12,526 nt of DNA from positions 1 to 12,526 of the forward strand of contig JAEZJK010000056.1 of NCBI GenBank assembly GCA_023415835.1, given 5' to 3'. The notes beneath the pieces were generated by a model, which did not search any database, was not told the DNA's origin, and worked only from the letters and a program-made list of their open reading frames with translations. Below, piece by piece: positions 5,986 through 12,526 of this stretch. Both the position numbers and the translations under genes were made by a program. The first letter of the stretch is position 1. Each line of letters begins with the position of its first letter. This DNA comes from Bacillota bacterium. Lineage in GTDB: Bacteria > Bacillota > UBA4882 > UBA8346.

Positions 5986-7772
5986 AATGCTGGCAATACT
6001 TGTTCTACTTAATCCGTTTTCGTCCGGGGCTGTTCTTTCTGAATACCCTGATTTTAATTCTCATTTCGTTGGCAGAGTTGGTACCGGGACTAGTGATCCG
6101 GGAAATATTGAACCGGCTTAGCGGCAAACCGTCCTTTCCGATCGGCTTGTGGTGGTTGATTGCCGCCATCGCCGGGGTAACTCTGGCCCGGGTGGCCTTA
6201 ATGTTAAGTAATGCCGTCACCCACAGCCTCTTCCGGTTTGCCGGCGAATCGCTGCTCCGTAAAAACCTGATCAGGCAGATTTTCCGTCATCCCGGAGCCA
6301 AATCCCTCACCGGCACGCCCGGTGAAGCCATGAGCCGCCTGATCGGGGACATTAGGGAAGCGATGATCAATTTGATTTGGATTAATGAATTAATCGGCTT
6401 GACGCTCTTTGCGGGGATCGGATTTTGGATAATGGCCAAAATCGACGCCCGGATCACTCTCTTGATTCTAATTCCGCTGGTTGCCGTGGTCGCCATCGCC
6501 AATCTGGCTTCGAACCGGGTGATCAAATACCGCCGGGCCAGCCGTCACGCTACTGGAGTCGTTACCGGAGCCATCGCCGAAATTTTTGGGGCGGTTCAAG
6601 CCATCAAAGTGGCTGCCGCTCAATCGGAAGTCACCGCTTACTTCAGCCGTTTAAATGAAACCCGGCGGAAAGCCGTAGTTAAAGACCGGTTATTCAATGA
6701 GATTGAAAATTCCATCTTTCAAAACGCGACCAACCTGGGAACCGGGTTAATCCTGCTCTTAGCCGGGCAGGCAATCCGTTCCGGTTCCTTTACAGTCGGC
6801 GATTTTTCCTTGTTTGTCTTTTACCTAAGCCGGGTTACCGATTTAACGGCGATGTTTGGGATCTTCATCGCTTATTACAAGCAGACCACCGTCTCCCTCG
6901 AACGGTTACTGTCCCTGGTTCATAACGCCAAACCCGAGATTATGGTCGAATACGGACCCATTTATAACCGGGGCGCTTACCCCGAGGTTCCGCAAGTAGT
7001 CAAACGGGAATCCGATCTACTGGTTAACCTGGAAGCCTACGGCCTGACCTATCGTTTCCCCGGTTCGGAGCGGGGCATTTCCGGGATTGACATCAAAATT
7101 CCCAAAGGCTCGTTTACCGTCATCACCGGACGGATTGGCTCGGGCAAAACTACCCTGCTCCGGGTCTTACTAGGCCTGCTTCCTAAGGAGAGCGGCACAA
7201 TTTTATGGAATAACGTCCCGGTAGCAGATCCGGGATCTTTCTTCGTCCCGCCGCGCTCCGCATATACGCCTCAGGTCCCGCGGCTGTTCAGCGAAAGCCT
7301 CCGGGATAACATCCTGATGGGTATCGGCGCGACTGAGGACGAGATCGAGGCGGCAATCAAAGCCGCTGTCATGGAAGATGACGTGGCTGTTATGAAAAAC
7401 GGGCTGGACACCTTGGTCGGCCCACGCGGGGTTCGGCTCTCCGGCGGCCAGGTACAACGAGCCGCGGCTGCCCGGATGTTCGTCCGCCGGCCGGAACTGC
7501 TGGTCTTCGACGACCTCTCCAGCGCCCTGGATGTCGATACCGAAAAGATCCTCTGGGATCGGATCTTCGAACGACAGGAAACTACCTGCCTGGTAGTCTC
7601 CCACCGCCGCCCGGCCCTGCGCCGCGCCGAACGAATTATCGTCCTCAAAGACGGGAAAATCGAAGCTACCGGCAGGTTGGAGGAGCTGTTGGAAACCTGT
7701 GAAGAGATGCGCCGGTTGTGGCAGGTCAGTGATGCGGAAGGCGAAGGGGATTCAAAAAACTGTTCTAGATAA
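5982..7772 (+). CDS. ABC exporter half-transporter, subunit B (degenerate Walker B)
   Basis: The 596-residue partner of the preceding gene, with a membrane domain (about 10-310) and an ATPase domain (about 347-580). Walker A is GRIGSGKT (383-390), Q-loop Gln431, signature LSGGQ (486-490, canonical), Walker B LLVFDD (506-511) with Asp511 where the catalytic Glu normally is, and H-loop His541. In a head-to-tail dimer, this Asp511 site faces the LSAGE signature of subunit A, so both deviations fall in one composite site. The other site (Glu506 of A plus LSGGQ of B) is fully canonical. That asymmetry is the hallmark of heterodimeric exporters such as TM287/288, BmrCD and LmrCD. The ATG lies inside the stop of subunit A and has the strong site GAGGAGGTG just upstream. 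A terminator follows within 10 bp of the stop. Confidence 0.93.
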   Translation: MKCWQYLFYLIRFRPGLFFLNTLILILISLAELVPGLVIREILNRLSGKPSFPIGLWWLIAAIAGVTLARVALMLSNAVTHSLFRFAGESLLRKNLIRQIFRHPGAKSLTGTPGEAMSRLIGDIREAMINLIWINELIGLTLFAGIGFWIMAKIDARITLLILIPLVAVVAIANLASNRVIKYRRASRHATGVVTGAIAEIFGAVQAIKVAAAQSEVTAYFSRLNETRRKAVVKDRLFNEIENSIFQNATNLGTGLILLLAGQAIRSGSFTVGDFSLFVFYLSRVTDLTAMFGIFIAYYKQTTVSLERLLSLVHNAKPEIMVEYGPIYNRGAYPEVPQVVKRESDLLVNLEAYGLTYRFPGSERGISGIDIKIPKGSFTVITGRIGSGKTTLLRVLLGLLPKESGTILWNNVPVADPGSFFVPPRSAYTPQVPRLFSESLRDNILMGIGATEDEIEAAIKAAVMEDDVAVMKNGLDTLVGPRGVRLSGGQVQRAAAARMFVRRPELLVFDDLSSALDVDTEKILWDRIFERQETTCLVVSHRRPALRRAERIIVLKDGKIEATGRLEELLETCEEMRRLWQVSDAEGEGDSKNCSR

Positions 7773-8089
7773 ATTTATTATCCTGCGGATTTTCCGCAGG
7801 TTTAATTTTATTTTGTAGCAGGCATTAAGATGTGAGTAAATCGATGGTGAAAGTTAGCTCTGAGTATTAACCTTCCCCCTTTCAACTTTAAAAAAGCTAT
7901 CCCTTATTTATCTTCGAAACCGGTTCAACCATCTTCAGCACACCATATCTGAATTTCTTCCTAAAACCAAGGCATAAACATATTGAACTGCGGCCTCGCT
8001 GGAAAATTTTATATTTCTTTATTGTTTTTTCATTTTTATTTTAGTTCCTGACTATACAATAAGGACTATCAATTGAAAGGGGAAATAAT
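7773..8089. other. Intergenic region before the beta-barrel gene
   Basis: A 317-bp gap. It holds the exporter terminator (7782-7813), then unassigned sequence, then an AT-rich stretch (about 8008-8045) and the leader of the next gene. TATACA near 8053 could be a -10 box, but no good -35 stands at the right distance. Positions 7944-7980 weakly resemble the left edge of the dispersed repeat. Nothing else was recognised. Confidence 0.5.
7782..7813 (+). terminator. Rho-independent terminator of the ABC operon
   Basis: A perfect 7-bp GC-rich stem, CCTGCGG (7782-7788) with CCGCAGG (7794-7800), has a 5-nt loop and is followed by a T-rich tail, TTTAATTTTATTTT. It begins 10 bp after the stop of subunit B. 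Confidence 0.92.
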
Positions 8090-8611
8090 ATGAAAAAATT
8101 ACTTTTAACCGTTGCCTTGTCCCTCATTTTATCCTTGGGATTCACGGTAAATGCCAATGCTGAATCCGGATCGTTCTGGTTCTCCGGAGGCGGCAAGGAT
8201 GGTAATGGTACTTTGGCAATCGGCTTCGGAAGTGAAAACGTAGGTATTGAATTTGGATTAATCGATGACGACAATCTTCCCGTCGGGACCCTGGACTATG
8301 AATGCCCGCATTGGGATTTTACTTCATTGGGTGATAAAACATTAGAATCCAGCGTCGGAATTGATCTGATCGGAATGATTAACCTTTCGGAAAATATTAT
8401 CTTGTACGGGGGACCAGGCCTATATTGGGATCGGACCGGAGAGGTAGTCCGCTCAAATGAGACCGGCTGGTTCTACACTCAATCAGACAACACTTCTACT
8501 GAAATCGCCTGTTCCGGAGGGATCAGATTTACATTAACTGAAGGGACCCGGTTAGGTATCGGTTATCATTCGCTTCGCGGGACTAATTTAACATTCCAAT
8601 TAAGTTTTTAA
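8090..8611 (+). CDS. Secreted protein, probable small outer-membrane beta-barrel
   Basis: A 173-residue precursor of unrecognised specific family. Residues 1-24 form a signal peptide: KK, a hydrophobic core, and ANA before a likely cleavage at A24/E25. The mature part (about 149 residues) is rich in Gly and aromatic residues, with several amphipathic strands of alternating polarity (GTLAIGFG, VGIEFGLI, SSVGIDLIG, NIILYGGPGLYW, IRFTLTEG, RLGIGYHSL). It ends in LTFQLSF, a last strand with the C-terminal Phe read by the BAM machinery. This is the form of an 8-strand OmpA/OmpW-like barrel, so the cell may have an outer membrane. Two Cys (in YECPHWD and IACSGG) remain in the mature part. The ATG follows AAAGGGG by about 7 nt. 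It is a single-gene unit bounded by terminators. A secreted surface protein of a monoderm is the main alternative. Confidence 0.72.
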   Translation: MKKLLLTVALSLILSLGFTVNANAESGSFWFSGGGKDGNGTLAIGFGSENVGIEFGLIDDDNLPVGTLDYECPHWDFTSLGDKTLESSVGIDLIGMINLSENIILYGGPGLYWDRTGEVVRSNETGWFYTQSDNTSTEIACSGGIRFTLTEGTRLGIGYHSLRGTNLTFQLSF

Positions 8612-8654
8612 AGGTTATTGGCTTTCCCTCTATGATCACAAAAAATTATTAGGC

Positions 8655-8686
8655 AAAACCGACAGTTAAAACACTGCCGGTTTTTT
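8655..8686 (+). terminator. Terminator after the beta-barrel gene
   Basis: AAAACCG-A-CAG (8655-8665) pairs with CTG-C-CGGTTTT (8674-8684) across an 8-nt loop with one mismatch, and the T-run continues to 8686. It lies about 45 bp past the stop at 8611. The A-rich left side also makes it a plausible terminator for the converging ZIP gene. Confidence 0.85.
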
Positions 8687-8694
8687 ATTAGAAA

Positions 8695-8726
8695 CTAAAT
8701 AAACATCAATCTAAATAAACATCAAT
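8695..8726. repeat. Perfect 16-bp tandem duplication at the ZIP gene end
   Basis: CTAAATAAACATCAAT occurs twice back to back (8695-8710 and 8711-8726). The right copy contains the last codons and TAG stop of the ZIP gene; the left copy lies just outside it, so the duplication leaves the protein unchanged. Confidence 0.9.
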
Positions 8727-9526
8727 AAGCTAACCGCCATTACGATCATCCCAGCTATCACACCATAAATGGAACGGTGGGGATCTCCGTATTCCCGGGC
8801 GGTCGGTAAGAGTTCATCCAGGGAGATGAAGACCATGATCCCGGCGACCGCGGCGAATAGTATGCCGAAGATCACATCATTAAAAAAGAAGAACAGGATC
8901 GAATAGCCGATAATCGCCCCCAAGGGCTCGGATAATCCTGATAAAAACGATAAAATAAACGCTTTTTTTCGGCTGCCGGTGGCGTAATAGACCGGTATTG
9001 AAACCGCAATCCCTTCCGGGATATTGTGAATAGCGATAGCAGCGGTGATTGCGATACCAAGGGAAGGATCCTTTACCGCCGCTGTAAAAGTGGCCAAACC
9101 TTCCGGAAAATTGTGAATCGCAATCGCCAGGGCGGTCAGTGTCCCCATTCGCAACAGTTTACGCTGACTGATTGCAGCTTGGTCTTGATTAATCTCTTCC
9201 ACTTTACGAAATTCGTGTGGATTTTCGGAAGCAGGGACCAGCCTATCGATTAGGGCAATCAAAAACATTCCGGCAAAAAACCCTCCGACAGTCACCCAGG
9301 AACCGGTTACTGTTCCCAATGCCTTAACCAAGGAATCTTTGGCCTTGAAAAAAATTTCGATCATCGAAACGTAAATCATCACACCGGCCGAAAACCCAAG
9401 GGCCACCGAAAGAAATTTAGTATTGGTTTTCTTGGTAAAAAACGCTAAGGCGCTTCCGATCCCGGTAGCCAATCCGGCAAACAAAGTTAAACCGAAAGCG
9501 ATCAAAATATTGTTGAAGTCGATCAT
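8711..9526 (-). CDS. ZIP-family divalent metal transporter (ZupT/GufA type)
   Basis: A 271-residue, roughly eight-helix inner-membrane protein that imports Zn2+ and possibly other divalent metals. Two signature motifs bind the metal: HNFPEG (138-143) in helix 4 and HNIPEG (167-172) in helix 5, with a downstream SGLSEPLGA (196-204) and FISLDELLP (233-241). The loop before helix 4 is charged (residues 100-124) but poor in His. Length matches ZupT-type proteins. The start is the ATG at 9526, five nt after GGGGGTAG. An in-frame TTG at 9649 would add 41 non-membrane residues but coincides with the -35 box and is rejected. The gene has its own promoter, is monocistronic, and faces the beta-barrel gene. 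No zinc-regulator site is obvious. Family is sure; exact metal is not. Confidence 0.93.
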   Translation of the reverse strand: MIDFNNILIAFGLTLFAGLATGIGSALAFFTKKTNTKFLSVALGFSAGVMIYVSMIEIFFKAKDSLVKALGTVTGSWVTVGGFFAGMFLIALIDRLVPASENPHEFRKVEEINQDQAAISQRKLLRMGTLTALAIAIHNFPEGLATFTAAVKDPSLGIAITAAIAIHNIPEGIAVSIPVYYATGSRKKAFILSFLSGLSEPLGAIIGYSILFFFFNDVIFGILFAAVAGIMVFISLDELLPTAREYGDPHRSIYGVIAGMIVMAVSLLMFI

Positions 9527-9620
9527 TGCTCTACCCCCAGGCATATCATAGGATAATTGTTTAAACCATCCACTGGTTATTAGTTTATAAACAGAAGGTA
9601 TCCGTTTTTCTTCACATTTT

Positions 9621-9649
9621 ATATTAGTATTATTATGGACATGTGTCAA
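9621..9649 (-). promoter_or_regulatory. Near-consensus promoter of the ZIP gene
   Basis: On the minus strand TTGACA (9649-9644) and TAATAT (9626-9621) are exactly 17 bp apart. Transcription would begin near 9614, giving a leader of roughly 90 nt before the ATG at 9526. This arrangement argues against translation starting at 9649. Confidence 0.85.
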
Positions 9650-9765
9650 ATTGTTTTAACTCTTCCCTTTAACCCGGCGGATCCCGGTAACATTCAATTA
9701 ATGGCATAACCGGAGGTGCCGGATAGATAAATTTATCTTTTTCTAAGCCTTGCTGGTTCGATCCG

Positions 9766-9810
9766 AAAAAAAACCGCTGGGGTGACGGTTATCACTCCAG
9801 CGGGTTTTTT
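9766..9810 (-). terminator. Bidirectional terminator downstream of the CorC-like gene
   Basis: A 12-bp stem (9774-9785 with 9792-9803, one G-T pair) has a 6-nt loop. It is flanked by eight As on the left (9766-9773) and six Ts on the right (9805-9810), so it can stop transcription on both strands. Its main job is probably to end the CNNM/CorC-type transcript, whose stop is about 70 bp upstream on the minus strand. Confidence 0.92.
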
Positions 9811-9881
9811 AGGCGCCAATCGGTTACGCTCAACTCTTCGAGTTCACCTCTATCAGTTAAAATCACCCCCATAGCGTATGG

Positions 9882-11210
9882 CTAACTAATATTGGGTTGT
9901 TCTTTAACAACCCTGACTTTAGAGATTCTTTTCTCCTCCATCGACTCGACCATAAAGACTAAACCCTTATACTCGATAATCGGTTGTTCTGTATCTTCTG
10001 GTATCCGTCCCAACAGGCCTATTAGAAAACCGCTTAGGGTCTCATAATCATTGGTCGGCAATTCAGTCCCTAAAAGTTTCTCAGCTTCATTAACGCTTAC
10101 CGTCCCATCCATCATAAAGGTCATTTCATTAAGCTTCTGGATTAGTTTCTCTTCTTCATCATATTCATCAAAAATATTACCGACAATCTCCTCCAGTAAA
10201 TCCTCAATTGTAACGATTCCTGCTGTACCACCATATTCATCGATAACCACCGCTAGATGGGTTTTGTTTTTCTGAAGTTCCTTGAACAACTCGTCTGTTC
10301 TTTTCGAGGGAGGGACATAAAACGGTTTCCGAATTAAGCCTTGCAAAGAAAATGATCCGCCCGGCACCTTCTTAACAAACTGGAGTAAATCTTTAACATG
10401 AAGAATTCCGGTAATATTATCGATGGTCCCTTCATATACGGGTAACCTGGTGAATTTTTCATTTATCGCCGTATCCATTACTTCATTCAATTTAGCGCCG
10501 CGGGGTAGGCCGACAATATCTTTACGATGGGTCATAATTTCGGAAACCAGTTTATTATCGAATTCAAAGATATTATCGATCATCTCCTTTTCAGTTTCTT
10601 CGATAACCCCCCGTTCTTCACCTAATTCAACCATCAGCCTGATCTCTTCCTCAGTCACTTTTTCCTCATTAAGAAGCGGGTTTCCACCGAATAGCTTAAT
10701 TACGAAATTGGTTGAGAATGTCAAGCATCGCACAAAAGGGGTAAATACTTTTAAGATCATATTAAGCGGCTTGATAGCAAACATCGATATGGCTTCGGGC
10801 TTTTGCAAGGCAATTCTTTTTGGGACTAGCTCTCCGAAGACTAAGGTAAAATAAGCCAAAAGAATGGTAATAAAAAATAAAGATATTAGTTTAATAGCGG
10901 ATTCATCTATCGGTAAGCCCATGCCAACAACTGATTTGGTAAGGCTATCGGCAAAGCTTTCAGCGGCAAAAGCGCTTGCCAGCAACCCCGACAAAGTAAT
11001 TCCGACTTGAATTGTAGCTAAAAACCTGCTCGGTTCGATGACAAACTGGTAAAGGAGCTTTGCCTTTTTATCTCCTTCTTCCGCCATCTTTTTGATCTTA
11101 TTATCATTCAAAGAAATAATCGCGATCTCAGACGAAGCAAAAAAAGCGTTAACCCCAATTAATCCTATTAAGAGCAAAATTTGTGATATAAAACTACCGT
11201 CCAATCCCAT
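9882..11210 (-). CDS. CNNM/CorC-HlyC family membrane protein with CBS pair
   Basis: A 442-residue inner-membrane protein of the hemolysin C/CorC (CNNM) family, linked to Mg2+/Co2+ efflux or homeostasis. Residues about 1-185 are the DUF21 membrane domain, with NAFFASSEIAI (21-31) and GELVPKR (126-132). A CBS pair follows: IMTHRKDIVGLPRG (225-238) with LPVYEG, and HLAVVIDEYGG (319-329) with GIVTIEDLLEEIVG (331-344). The last part (about 360-435) is the CorC_HlyC C-terminal domain. The ATG at 11210 is chosen because GGGAGGA lies about 11 nt upstream. A TTG immediately before it is possible, and a TTG at 11237 lies upstream of the Shine-Dalgarno and is unlikely. It is monocistronic, with a strong terminator behind. 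Full length and intact. Family call is firm; the transported ion is inferred from the family. Confidence 0.92.
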   Translation of the reverse strand: MGLDGSFISQILLLIGLIGVNAFFASSEIAIISLNDNKIKKMAEEGDKKAKLLYQFVIEPSRFLATIQVGITLSGLLASAFAAESFADSLTKSVVGMGLPIDESAIKLISLFFITILLAYFTLVFGELVPKRIALQKPEAISMFAIKPLNMILKVFTPFVRCLTFSTNFVIKLFGGNPLLNEEKVTEEEIRLMVELGEERGVIEETEKEMIDNIFEFDNKLVSEIMTHRKDIVGLPRGAKLNEVMDTAINEKFTRLPVYEGTIDNITGILHVKDLLQFVKKVPGGSFSLQGLIRKPFYVPPSKRTDELFKELQKNKTHLAVVIDEYGGTAGIVTIEDLLEEIVGNIFDEYDEEEKLIQKLNEMTFMMDGTVSVNEAEKLLGTELPTNDYETLSGFLIGLLGRIPEDTEQPIIEYKGLVFMVESMEEKRISKVRVVKEQPNIS

Positions 11211-11437
11211 CAAAACCAATTCCTCCCAAAAAATCAAAGGCCGATAATCATTGATTTGCTAGCGTCAAACGGTAACGTGGACGACTACTTAACAATTGTT
11301 TCTAAAAATCAGAGGAGTATACTCTTGGAATTAAAAATACTAAGCTAAACTTGAATCAACCATGATTACTCTTTCACAAGAATTCCCGCTCCCCTGAATT
11401 AGTTTCCTGCAAAACAGACTCCTGTCTTCGGGCCAAC

Positions 11438-11460
11438 AAAAAAAGAGCCTTGCAGCTCTT
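11438..11460 (-). terminator. Terminator after the 66-residue protein gene
   Basis: On the minus strand AAGAGC (11460-11455), a 6-nt loop and GCTCTT (11448-11443) are followed by five further Ts (11442-11438). It begins about 30 bp past the stop of the small gene and closes the two-gene unit. Confidence 0.88.
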
Positions 11461-11491
11461 CAATGATTACAATATAAAAACCAAACCCGAA

Positions 11492-11692
11492 TTATTTTAC
11501 GTTCTGGCAATTGCTTTGCTCTGCCATCTTTTTCATGCCGGACTTCCGATTAATGCATAATGTCTTTTTAGTCTTTACAACCAGCCCGTCCGGTGTTTCC
11601 AAAACGTCAATCTCGCCGGAATAAAGCTCGCTCGGGTTGAATAACAAATTCCGTCCGGTTCTGGGAAGCGGTAATTCTTTGGCTATATACAT
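11492..11692 (-). CDS. Small protein of unknown function
   Basis: A 66-residue hydrophilic protein that I do not recognise. It starts MYIAKELPLPRTGRNLLFNP and has a central segment, SGEIDVLETPDGLVVKTKK, with beta-strand character. A basic stretch, INRKSGMKKM, follows, and two lone Cys lie in TLCINR and SNCQNV. It has no signal peptide or membrane helix. The ATG at 11692 has an excellent ribosome site (AAGGAG, 6 nt upstream) inside the end of the preceding gene, whose TGA stop is one base before this ATG. The two are therefore translationally coupled, and the small protein probably works with the membrane/GAF-like protein. An in-frame ATG at 11734 would add 14 residues overlapping the neighbour and lacks such a site. 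A terminator follows. Confidence 0.72.
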   Translation of the reverse strand: MYIAKELPLPRTGRNLLFNPSELYSGEIDVLETPDGLVVKTKKTLCINRKSGMKKMAEQSNCQNVK

Positions 11693-11693
11693 C

Positions 11694-12526
11694 TCATTCT
11701 CCTTCAGCTTTTTTAAAAATAACCGGGAATTCAAGTTCCAGTTGATCGCGATATTCTCTCATCTTTTGATGAAAGAGTTTATTTAACCTTTCATCATATT
11801 GGATTGGGACCCGTGACTCAAAAACCAAAATTGCGGCTATCTTTCTCCTAGTCAGATATATTGGGCAACAGGCATAAAACTTGACATCCAGTAATTTATC
11901 GATCTGGTGCGCAGCTAGGTTCAACGACTTGTGATTGGGGTTAAAATCTTTGGCAATGCAGACTGACCCCTCTGCATAACATTTCCCGATCAGGCCCTCG
12001 GGTTTAGGATATACCTCAAAGGCAAGGCCGGTGTCGTGTTGTTGGCCAAACTCCTTGATTTTATTCTCAAAGAACGTAGTCTTGGATTTTATGATTCCCA
12101 AGGAAATAATTTCTAAACATACATTAAACAGGTTTCGATGCGGTAAGTAGACCTTGACATCGATGCATTTGATATTCTTTTTTTGTAATCTTACGATATT
12201 ACGATCTTCCTTAATTATATTTCGTTCTTCTGCTTTTATTGCCTGGCCGATTTTATCTAATGACACCAGCTTATGAACTTTTAGATAATTTAAAGAATAT
12301 TTAAAGAGCTGATCCCGTTTGATGTTCAACCGGATAATCCGCCAACCGATGGCCCCTTGCAGCAGTACTGCCAGTAAACCAAGGATAAACCTGATGAAGA
12401 AGTTGGCGCTCCGTGGTATTTTGAAAGCCCCGGCAATCACTTGAAAGTTATTCTCATCCTTGGTTAAAAAGGTAACCAGAGCCGGTAATGATACAAATAT
12501 AAAATTCTTGATATATAACCAATTGG
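11694..12526 (-). CDS. Membrane-anchored protein with GAF-like C-terminus, 5' end cut by the window
   Basis: The reading frame stays open to the right edge, giving 276 visible residues. The GTG at 12440 has no Shine-Dalgarno and is probably internal, so the true start is outside the window. Visible residues 3-21 (WLYIKNFIFVSLPALVTFL region) and about 43-64 (FIRFILGLLAVLLQGAIGW region) are two membrane helices. A charged, helical linker with many Lys/Glu (about 67-118) follows, then a cytoplasmic domain. The last 110 residues have the order of a GAF-type sensor domain: GLIGKCYAEG (177-186), a strand FYACCPIYL with a double Cys (217-225), KIAAILVFES (228-237) and a final helix. This suggests a membrane-tethered ligand or redox sensor. 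The family was not recognised and the GAF call rests on pattern only. It is coupled to the 66-residue gene downstream. Confidence 0.6.
   Translation of the reverse strand, partial: NWLYIKNFIFVSLPALVTFLTKDENNFQVIAGAFKIPRSANFFIRFILGLLAVLLQGAIGWRIIRLNIKRDQLFKYSLNYLKVHKLVSLDKIGQAIKAEERNIIKEDRNIVRLQKKNIKCIDVKVYLPHRNLFNVCLEIISLGIIKSKTTFFENKIKEFGQQHDTGLAFEVYPKPEGLIGKCYAEGSVCIAKDFNPNHKSLNLAAHQIDKLLDVKFYACCPIYLTRRKIAAILVFESRVPIQYDERLNKLFHQKMREYRDQLELEFPVIFKKAEGE

Noticed and set aside
7203..7648. Long minus-strand frames opposite the second ABC ATPase domain
   Set aside because: Composition is Arg/Ser/Pro-rich without motifs, typical of antisense frames over GC-rich coding DNA.
7944..7980. Possible third, decayed copy of the dispersed repeat
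   Set aside because: About 28 of 36 positions match the left edge of the repeat with two gaps, but the stretch is short and AT-rich, and the hairpin part is absent.
9527..9649. N-terminal 41-residue extension of the ZIP protein
   Set aside because: The TTG coincides with a consensus -35 box, the region holds the -10 box, and the extension has no family counterpart.
9725..9738. 14-bp perfect palindrome AGATAAATTTATCT
   Set aside because: It consists almost only of A and T, is about 75 bp upstream of the ZIP -35 box and has no second copy, so chance cannot be excluded.

Overview
The window is about 12.5 kb of moderately AT-rich bacterial chromosome. Gene style suggests a Bacillota (Firmicutes-type) anaerobe: strong Shine-Dalgarno sites, frequent TTG/GTG starts, a flavodoxin/2[4Fe-4S] protein and a BmrCD/LmrCD-type exporter. 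One secreted protein (8090-8611) looks like a small outer-membrane beta-barrel ending in Phe, which would fit a diderm Bacillota lineage. This is an inference from one protein. I do not assign a genus.

Left part (1-4224) is gene-poor and repeat-rich. It starts with a C45/AAT-type Ntn-hydrolase gene on the minus strand that looks C-terminally damaged. Next come two copies (about 93% identical over about 215 bp) of a dispersed repeat with a conserved hairpin. They bracket a minus-strand pair: a MerR-family regulator and an EFR1-type flavodoxin-ferredoxin protein. Between the two genes is a promoter with the 20-bp -35/-10 spacer and dyad typical of MerR control. Then follows 1.4 kb without a credible gene. 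It holds the second repeat copy, an AT-rich tandem array (about 22-bp units in a 65-bp higher-order period), an isolated promoter with an operator-like palindrome, and a 114-bp MITE-like inverted-repeat element flanked by a 9-bp direct repeat.

Centre (4225-7813): two translationally coupled ABC half-transporters (ATGA overlap) form a heterodimeric exporter with one canonical and one degenerate ATPase site, closed by a clear terminator. Their DNA is visibly more GC-rich than the flanks.

Right part (7814-12526): the plus-strand beta-barrel candidate is followed by four minus-strand genes in three units. These are a ZIP-family metal transporter with its own near-consensus promoter, a CNNM/CorC-HlyC membrane protein with a CBS pair, and a two-gene unit of unknown function at the right edge. 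That unit comprises a membrane-anchored protein with a GAF-like C-terminus, cut by the window edge, and a coupled 66-residue protein. Rho-independent terminators separate the units.

I saw no CRISPR array, tRNA, rRNA or transposase gene, and no convincing new multi-gene system. The least explained items are the MITE-like element in the exporter leader, the repeat pair around the merR-flavodoxin unit, the tandem array, and the unknown gene pair at the right end.
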